Below, piece after piece: positions 44,415-50,330 of a stretch of 50,330 bases of DNA. A model generated the notes under the pieces. That model was given only the letters and a program-made list of their open reading frames with translations, ran no database searches and had not been told where the DNA came from. Numbering within the stretch: the stretch's first letter is position 1; each line of letters starts with the position of its first letter. Source of the stretch: Bacteroidota bacterium (lineage in GTDB: Bacteria; Bacteroidota; Bacteroidia; Bacteroidales; JAGONC01); NCBI GenBank assembly GCA_022711405.1, contig JAKLFC010000011.1, positions 72,255 to 122,584 of the forward strand, written 5' to 3'. Made by a program: the position numbers and the translations under genes.

Positions 44415-47400
44415 ATGATAGTCTCAATATTTTCTAGACATACTGTTCTATTGCGCACAACGGTGATGGCGCTGGCCATGCTTTGTTTGACTGGCATAGT
44501 ATCAGGAAAAATAACCAGTTGGACGGGAGCTGTTAACAATAACTGGACTAATTCCGGTAATTGGAATAATGGTGTTCCCGCGACGGGAGATGATGTAACT
44601 ATCCCTACTGGCTCTAATGTCACGATTACCAGTGTACCGGCAATTAGCCTAAATAGCTTGACTGTTAATCGTACCTGTACATTTCAGGCAGCTTCCGGGG
44701 GCACTTCTGTGACTATCACAGGAAATTTTACCGTTGCCTCTGGCGTTACCTTTACTTCTGGTAATTCCAGTGGAGGCAACAATATTAACCTTGCATCAAC
44801 TGCCACAGGAAATATTGCAGGTATTGTTAGCGTATATGAATTTAGTTCATCATTTAATCGCTATTTTTATTGTTATGGGGACTTGACCATAACCAGTGCT
44901 GGTCTTATCAGTGGAACAGGGGAATTCATTTTATATTCTGGCTCTACACTTAGAATCGGTTCCGTAAATGGTATCACGACAGCCGGAACCAGTTCTGGAA
45001 ATATTCAAACGGGTACTAGAACCTATAGTACAGGAGCGAATTATGTTTATAACGGAACAAATAATCAAGCAGTCGGAAATGGATTACCCTCTACAGTAAA
45101 TAGCCTGACAATTACAAATACAGGGAGTGCAGGGAATAATATAGTAACTCTTGCACAAAATACTGCCATTACAACTAATTTAACCATTACATCAGGTACC
45201 CTTGATATAAGAACATTCACCTGCAATCGCTCTTCTTCCGGTGGAACCCTTTCCCTTGCTGCAGGTACGACCCTGATTCTTACGGGTACCACAGGAGGTT
45301 GGGTAGGGAGCAACTTCCCGAACAATTTTTCCACCTATACCTTTTCACCCACCAGTACCGTGGAATACAATGGTACCGGCGCACAAACCGTTGCTTCCAT
45401 GAACCTGCCCGGATACGGGAATCTGACCCTTTCCAACAATTCAGTCAAGACCGCCCAGGGTTCCCAGAATATTCAAGGCAATGTGCTGATCAATCCGACG
45501 GCCACTTTCGCTGGATCAAGCAGCACCTCTATCCGTGTTGGAGGCAACTGGACCAACAATGGCACCTTTACCCACGGTTCAGGTACAGTGGAAATGAACG
45601 GAAGCAATGCAGCAACAATCGGAGGAAGCTCAACAACCTTCTTCAGTTATCTTACCATAAATAAGAATGCAGCAGCTAACGAGGTGACAAGCATTACCAA
45701 AGCCTTTAATGCAGTATGGATAACAGTAACGCAGGGCAACCTGAAGCTGGAAGCCACGGATGCCAATTATACAGTTGATATGCACTTAATTATCCAACCA
45801 GATGGAACGCTAACGCATAGTGTTTATTGGGATGGAACCGGAATGGCACTGATCGTCGGTGGTGATATTGCGGTGGATGGTATCTTCACCTATACTGTTC
45901 GCTCTCACGTGCAGATGAACCGCACAGGAACACATTGGGTCAGGACGGGATCGAATGCAGCTTCCGCTTTCAGTATCCTCACCCTGCAAAATGGTGATTT
46001 CGAAGCCAGCGGTACCCTGAAGATCAACGATAACTTCTGGGCGATGTTCTTTACAGGAGGCTCATTCCATACGATGGGTCACACAGTGACAGCAAATGCA
46101 GCCCTTCTGAATGCAGGTGGCACCGTGTACGTGGACGGGGGAACATTAAATATTACCAGCGGGCTGCATGCAGGTACATCGGGTGGTAACGGATCGGTCA
46201 TTATTTCATCGGGAACGATGAATGTCGATCATATCAATATAGGAAGTGCCGCAATCATCGATCCTCCCAATCCTGCAATACCTCCCACCTCAGGGACGAT
46301 CACCCACTCAGGGGGGACCGTTAATATCAGCGGAAATCTGACAATCAAGGTGCCGGGTGCTCTAAGTGGTACGTATACCTGTTCAAATTCCCCGACGATC
46401 AACATTGGAGGAAATTGGATCAATAACGGAACCTATACCAGGGCCACTGAAACGGTCACATGCAATGGCACCAGCCAGCAGACTATCGGCGGAGGCAGCA
46501 TTACTAATTTTTACAACCTGTCGGTAAACAACAGCGCCGGAGTAGTACTCAGCAATGATGAATCCGTAGGTGGCACACTTACACTTCTGATTGGATTGAT
46601 TACGACAGGAAGCAATGCTATGGTCCTGGGTAATAATGCTATTATCAACGGGGCTGGGACAGGAAAGTACGTTTATGGAAACCTGCGCTGGAATTTCCCA
46701 GCCGGCGATCAGACGCGTAATTTTGCCGTTGGAGATGCCAGCAATTATACTCCTGTCACGATTGCCTTTGCCAATGTGACCACACCCGGCAACGTGACCG
46801 GCAGCACGACCGGTACGGAGCATCCCAATATCCTCATTTCAAACATTGATCAGGATAAAGACATCAACCGGCACTGGACGATAACCAACAGCGGCACCCT
46901 ATTCACAAGCTATGATGCTACTTTTAACTATGTTGCAGGTGACATTGATGCGGGGGCAGATCCCAATGCATTCATGGTCGGGAAGTATGATGCAGGTAGC
47001 TGGATCTATCCCACAGTGGGTACAAGGACAGGCACAAGCATACAGGTGACGGGCCTGACTGCTTTCAGCGGATTCGCAGCCGGTCAGGGTGCGGCCCCTC
47101 CGACAATGTTCATTCAGCCTGTTTCGCAGAGTGCCTGCAGTGGTGGCACCGCATCATTTACTGCATCAGCCAACAGCATTCCGCCCTCCTCCGTGGTGTG
47201 GGAAGTCAGCACCGATGGTGGTTTAATCTTTGCCGCACTGAGCGCGACACCACCACCCTATTCGGTAAGCACCAGTTCGAACGCAGGTATCACCACCTCT
47301 GTGCTTACCATTAATCCTGTGACCGGGCTGAACAGTTATCAGTACAGGGCTGTATTCACCAACAACAAGGGGAGTTGCACCTCCAGTGCGGCGACGTTAA

Positions 47401-47645
47401 CAGTAAATACATTGCCCACATTTACGGTGATCAGTACCAATGTTTCCTGCTATGGTGGCAATGATGGGGCCATACAGGTAAACGTGACACCCTCACCGGG
47501 AAACTATTACTTTTCACAAGATGGAGGAACAAACTATACCTTACTTACGGCTACCCCCTATACTTTCACGGGATTGGTAGCGGGTACAGCTTATATTATT
47601 ACGGTAAAAGACGGCAATGGATGTGTACAGACGAATTGTCCGTAG
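44415..47645 (+). CDS. Giant secreted beta-solenoid-like protein with SprB-like C-terminus
   Basis: 1076 residues. Signal peptide MIVSIFSRHTVLLRTTVMAL...GIVSG. The next ~730 residues are a low-cysteine, Asn/Thr/Gly/Ser-rich run of beta-strand repeats beginning WTGAVNNNWTNSGNWNNGVPA and GDDVTIPTGSNVTI, with recurring GGNWTNNGTFTHGSG and NNGTYTRA turns, typical of right-handed beta-helix adhesins. About 745-890 is a segment with NFPAGDQTRNFAVGDASNYTPV, then an Ig-like domain, then the SprB-like module (NVSCYGGNDGAIQV to DGNGCVQTNCP). No T9SS domain. Probably an exported adhesin or matrix component. Confidence 0.82.
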   Translation: MIVSIFSRHTVLLRTTVMALAMLCLTGIVSGKITSWTGAVNNNWTNSGNWNNGVPATGDDVTIPTGSNVTITSVPAISLNSLTVNRTCTFQAASGGTSVTITGNFTVASGVTFTSGNSSGGNNINLASTATGNIAGIVSVYEFSSSFNRYFYCYGDLTITSAGLISGTGEFILYSGSTLRIGSVNGITTAGTSSGNIQTGTRTYSTGANYVYNGTNNQAVGNGLPSTVNSLTITNTGSAGNNIVTLAQNTAITTNLTITSGTLDIRTFTCNRSSSGGTLSLAAGTTLILTGTTGGWVGSNFPNNFSTYTFSPTSTVEYNGTGAQTVASMNLPGYGNLTLSNNSVKTAQGSQNIQGNVLINPTATFAGSSSTSIRVGGNWTNNGTFTHGSGTVEMNGSNAATIGGSSTTFFSYLTINKNAAANEVTSITKAFNAVWITVTQGNLKLEATDANYTVDMHLIIQPDGTLTHSVYWDGTGMALIVGGDIAVDGIFTYTVRSHVQMNRTGTHWVRTGSNAASAFSILTLQNGDFEASGTLKINDNFWAMFFTGGSFHTMGHTVTANAALLNAGGTVYVDGGTLNITSGLHAGTSGGNGSVIISSGTMNVDHINIGSAAIIDPPNPAIPPTSGTITHSGGTVNISGNLTIKVPGALSGTYTCSNSPTINIGGNWINNGTYTRATETVTCNGTSQQTIGGGSITNFYNLSVNNSAGVVLSNDESVGGTLTLLIGLITTGSNAMVLGNNAIINGAGTGKYVYGNLRWNFPAGDQTRNFAVGDASNYTPVTIAFANVTTPGNVTGSTTGTEHPNILISNIDQDKDINRHWTITNSGTLFTSYDATFNYVAGDIDAGADPNAFMVGKYDAGSWIYPTVGTRTGTSIQVTGLTAFSGFAAGQGAAPPTMFIQPVSQSACSGGTASFTASANSIPPSSVVWEVSTDGGLIFAALSATPPPYSVSTSSNAGITTSVLTINPVTGLNSYQYRAVFTNNKGSCTSSAATLTVNTLPTFTVISTNVSCYGGNDGAIQVNVTPSPGNYYFSQDGGTNYTLLTATPYTFTGLVAGTAYIITVKDGNGCVQTNCP

Positions 47646-47810
47646 GTTTTATGAAGCATGAAGCATGAAGAATGAAATATTAAATATAATTCATTAAATA
47701 AGAGACACATAGTCATGAAAACGTTACCCAAGATGCAAGCAATCGAACAAGATCAAGATAAAAATCCTATATTTATAACCGGAAACAAATCCATAAAAAT
47801 ACATTCAGTC

Positions 47811-50330
47811 ATGAAAAGAATTCTACTTTTCTCTGCCTTTCTTGTTTTGATGGGCACCACGATTCAAACCACCTGGGCGCAGTGTTCCATCACGCTGACA
47901 CAGCCGAGCGCATTAACGGCCACCATCAGCGGGGATGCCACCATTTGTTACGGCGGATCGGCCACCATAACGGTGACATTATCAGGGGGCACGCAGCCCT
48001 GGTCAGTCACCTGGCCAGGTGGCAGTAACAGTAATATTACAGGAACAGAACCGTATGCATTCACTTTTTCGACCGGAGTATTAACCACCACCACTGTATA
48101 TGATTTAAACAATGTCCTTGTAAATGATGCGAATGGTTGTGGTACAGCGTCATCCACCACGGTGACGGGAACGGCCACGGTGACGGTGGATGCGCTACCC
48201 ACGGCGACGGCGGGTGGCAGTGCCACGATCTGTGAGATTGGCAGTTATACATTGTCTAGCGGGGAGGCCACGGCGACTGATGGCACGATCCAATGGACGG
48301 AGAACGGAGCGGGATCGATCACGGCAGGCGGTACGACGCTGACGCCGACGTATACGGCGGCATCTGGGGATGCGGGCACAGCGGTGACTCTGACCATGAC
48401 AGTGACCAGTAACAACACCTGCGGCACGGCCACAGCTACGGCGGCCTATACGGTGAATGTGGATGCGTTGCCTACAGCCACGGCAGGGGGGAGCACGACC
48501 ATTTGTGAGAACGCGAGCTATACGCTGACATCCGGAGAGGCGAGTGCCTCCAACGGCACGATCCAATGGACGGAGAACGGAGCGGGATCGATCACGGCAG
48601 GCGGTACGACGCTGACGCCGACGTATACGGCGGCATCTGGGGATGCGGGCACAGCGGTGACGCTGACCATGACAGTGACTAGTAACAACACCTGCGGCAC
48701 GGCCACAGCTACGGCGACCTATACGGTGAATGTATATTCGAATTTCACCTCTGGAGCAATAGCAACCACCGGTGAGACAATCTGTTCCGGAGGCACCCCA
48801 TTAACGACGATCGGCAGCGTTACGGATGCGAGCGGTGGGGATGGCACGATCACCTACGAATGGCGGTCCTCGGCAGACGGATATACAGCAGCGATCGGGG
48901 GGGCTACTTCCTCGACATACACGCCGCCCTCGGGATTAACGGCTACGACGAGCTATCAGCGCTTTGCGAAGGATGGCACCTGTAATACGATGACGCAATC
49001 AACGGGGACGTGGACGGTGACGGTGCGCCCAACTCCCACAGCCAGTATCAGCGGGACAACCGCGGTCTGCTATAACAGTAGTCCATATCCCAATATCACC
49101 TTTACAAATCCGATGAGCCTGGCCGTGAATGTAACTTTTAACATAAACGGTTTACCTCAGTCACCCATTCCCGTTCCGGCAAATAGTAATCAATTGGTAG
49201 CAATACCAACAAATTCGTCAGGAACATTTACTTATAATCTGGTCAGTGTGGCATACCAGGATGGTACACCGGGGTGTTCGAACACCATATCAGGCAGCGC
49301 AACGGTGACGGTATATGCGCAGTTTAGCGCGGGGGCGATTCAGACCACCGGGGAGACGATCTGTTACGGGGGGACTCCGGGCCAGATCGGCAGCGTTACG
49401 GATGCGAGCGGAGGTGACGGGACGATCACGTACGAATGGCGTTCTTCGGCAGACGGTTACACGGCGGCCATAGGGAGTGCGACCTCCTCGACATACACGC
49501 CGCCCTCGGGATTAACGGCTACGACGAGCTATCAGCGCTATGCGAAGGATGGCACCTGTAATACGATGACGCAATCAACAGGGACATGGACGGTGACGGT
49601 GCAGGCAATGCCCACAGTGAGCATTGATAATGTGACCGTATCTGAAGCTGTAGGATTTGCAGTCTTTACGGTTACCTTATCTCAGGCGGTGGTGTGCAAT
49701 GTGAGTGTTGATGTAAACACCTCAGGCAATACTGCAACACAGGGAGGTGTTTGCAACATCGGAATTGATTATATTGGAGTTTCAACTACAGTTCAAATCC
49801 TATCAGGGACAACCACTGCAACGGTTACCGTACCTCTTTGCAGTGATGGTTTTGTTGAACCAACAGAATACTTTCTTGTAACACTTTCCAATCCAGTAAA
49901 TGCAACAATAGCTGGAGGAACGGGGACAGGAACCATAACAGATAATAATTCGGCGACAGTATCGATCGACAGTCCTGCTGCGGTGACGGAGGGGACCGGG
50001 GTGATGTTTACAGTTACGCTGACGGGTAATGTCCAAGGCGGTTTCACGATAGCCTACGGCACTTCAGATGGCACAGCCATCCAGCCAGGTGACTACACGC
50101 CAGCAAATAGCACGTTAAATTTTAGTGGCGCAAATGGAGAAACCCAGACTTTTACAGTTACAACCAATGACGATTCTTGGGTAGAACCAACGGAGAACTT
50201 CACCGCTACGCTGGGAGCGATCACCAACTTTGGCGGCGGTAACCTTACTGTTACAACTAGTACGGGCACGGGCACGATCAATGACAATGATGCGGCGGTA
50301 GTATCGATGGACAGTCCGGCGGCGGTGACC
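47811..50330 (+). CDS. Giant secreted repeat protein with Ig-like and Calx-beta domains (3' end outside window)
   Basis: 840 codons visible, open to the window end. ATG 47811 gives a good signal peptide (MKRILLFSAFLVLMGTTIQT..WAQ); the frame is open from ATG 47715 but that would add 32 charged residues before it. Ig-like domains include two near-identical 91-residue units (273 bp period, 48.2-48.7 kb) and a pair related at 576 bp (48.8 and 49.4 kb). From about residue 603 come Calx-beta domains (VSEAVGFAVFTVTLSQAV; VTEGTGVMFTVTLTG), with a third starting at the edge. Calx-beta units bind Ca2+ in adhesins. The C-terminus is not visible, so presence of a sorting domain is unknown. Confidence 0.82.
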   Translation, partial: MKRILLFSAFLVLMGTTIQTTWAQCSITLTQPSALTATISGDATICYGGSATITVTLSGGTQPWSVTWPGGSNSNITGTEPYAFTFSTGVLTTTTVYDLNNVLVNDANGCGTASSTTVTGTATVTVDALPTATAGGSATICEIGSYTLSSGEATATDGTIQWTENGAGSITAGGTTLTPTYTAASGDAGTAVTLTMTVTSNNTCGTATATAAYTVNVDALPTATAGGSTTICENASYTLTSGEASASNGTIQWTENGAGSITAGGTTLTPTYTAASGDAGTAVTLTMTVTSNNTCGTATATATYTVNVYSNFTSGAIATTGETICSGGTPLTTIGSVTDASGGDGTITYEWRSSADGYTAAIGGATSSTYTPPSGLTATTSYQRFAKDGTCNTMTQSTGTWTVTVRPTPTASISGTTAVCYNSSPYPNITFTNPMSLAVNVTFNINGLPQSPIPVPANSNQLVAIPTNSSGTFTYNLVSVAYQDGTPGCSNTISGSATVTVYAQFSAGAIQTTGETICYGGTPGQIGSVTDASGGDGTITYEWRSSADGYTAAIGSATSSTYTPPSGLTATTSYQRYAKDGTCNTMTQSTGTWTVTVQAMPTVSIDNVTVSEAVGFAVFTVTLSQAVVCNVSVDVNTSGNTATQGGVCNIGIDYIGVSTTVQILSGTTTATVTVPLCSDGFVEPTEYFLVTLSNPVNATIAGGTGTGTITDNNSATVSIDSPAAVTEGTGVMFTVTLTGNVQGGFTIAYGTSDGTAIQPGDYTPANSTLNFSGANGETQTFTVTTNDDSWVEPTENFTATLGAITNFGGGNLTVTTSTGTGTINDNDAAVVSMDSPAAVT
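48225..48740 (+). repeat. Near-identical 273-bp tandem repeat inside the last gene
   Basis: CAATGGACGGAGAACGG begins at 48291 and again at 48564; the following ~140 bp are almost unchanged at DNA level, including synonymous sites, implying recent duplication or gene conversion. Confidence 0.8.

Noticed and set aside
15839..47800. tRNA or other structured RNA genes in the intergenic gaps
   Set aside because: No gap showed a cloverleaf with conserved T-loop or a recognisable riboswitch core; only short hairpin repeats were seen, though a covariance-model scan was not possible.

Overview
The window looks like a piece of the chromosome of an uncultured, probably anaerobic member of the Bacteroidota. 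The evidence is TAnnTTTG-type -7 promoter boxes in front of several genes, almost no Shine-Dalgarno sites, a SusD-era style lipoprotein glycosidase, a TPR-fused O-antigen ligase, glycine-rich/PKD/SprB-type giant secreted proteins, DUF4143 ATPases, DUF4160/DUF2442 and HicAB pairs, and intergenic spacers built of short degenerate tandem repeats. No rRNA, tRNA, CRISPR array or intact transposase was seen.

Layout. (1) 1-11.5 kb, mixed cargo: a truncated NPCBM-GH27 alpha-galactosidase lipoprotein (minus), a YbaK/ProX-type tRNA deacylase, a 1586-residue secreted protein (C39-type cysteine peptidase, PPC-like domain, seven 84-residue Ig/PKD-like repeats, C-terminal dockerin), a cysteate synthase-like PLP enzyme sitting between inverted repeats, a nucleotidyltransferase/HEPN pair and a DUF4143 ATPase. 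(2) 11.7-29.1 kb, a surface-polysaccharide locus: an ArsR-like regulator, a flippase, a three-enzyme set for a UDP-L-N-acetylhexosamine (L-QuiNAc or L-FucNAc type), three glycosyltransferases, then a PglC-like phosphoglycosyl transferase, PglD-like acetyltransferase and PglE-like aminotransferase. On the opposite strand lie the matching PglF-like 4,6-dehydratase and an O-antigen ligase-TPR protein, so a full UDP-diNAc-bacillosamine route is present, split over two convergent transcripts. The flippase-to-glycosyltransferase stretch (about 12.3-19.2 kb) is clearly AT-richer than the pgl-type part, as expected for an exchanged specificity cassette. (3) 29.3-33.6 kb, a repeat-rich zone with small toxin-antitoxin-like genes: HicA/HicB, a two-gene unknown pair, DUF4160/DUF2442 and a DUF559 nuclease. 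Two of these small genes (hicA and the gene at 31096) are each cut by an in-frame TAA with coding-like sequence continuing to the start of the partner gene. (4) 33.6-50.3 kb, five consecutive giant secreted proteins. Four end with the same roughly 75-residue SprB-like module and then stop, with no recognisable T9SS C-terminal sorting domain; the fifth runs off the window with Calx-beta repeats. A DUF4143 ATPase gene lacking its Walker B region lies between them.

How the parts fit. Regions 2 and 4 together suggest a cell dedicated to building a variable glycan coat plus a set of modular, cysteine-containing matrix or adhesin proteins with interchangeable N-terminal parts and a constant C-terminal module. 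The most interesting candidates for something undescribed are this constant C-terminal module as an attachment or export signal, the structured non-coding repeat (ordered hairpins with a TAC/GTA centre) present three times, and the pattern of nonsense-inactivated toxin-like genes next to intact partners. Everything here was read by eye from sequence; family names rest on recognised motifs and not on database searches.
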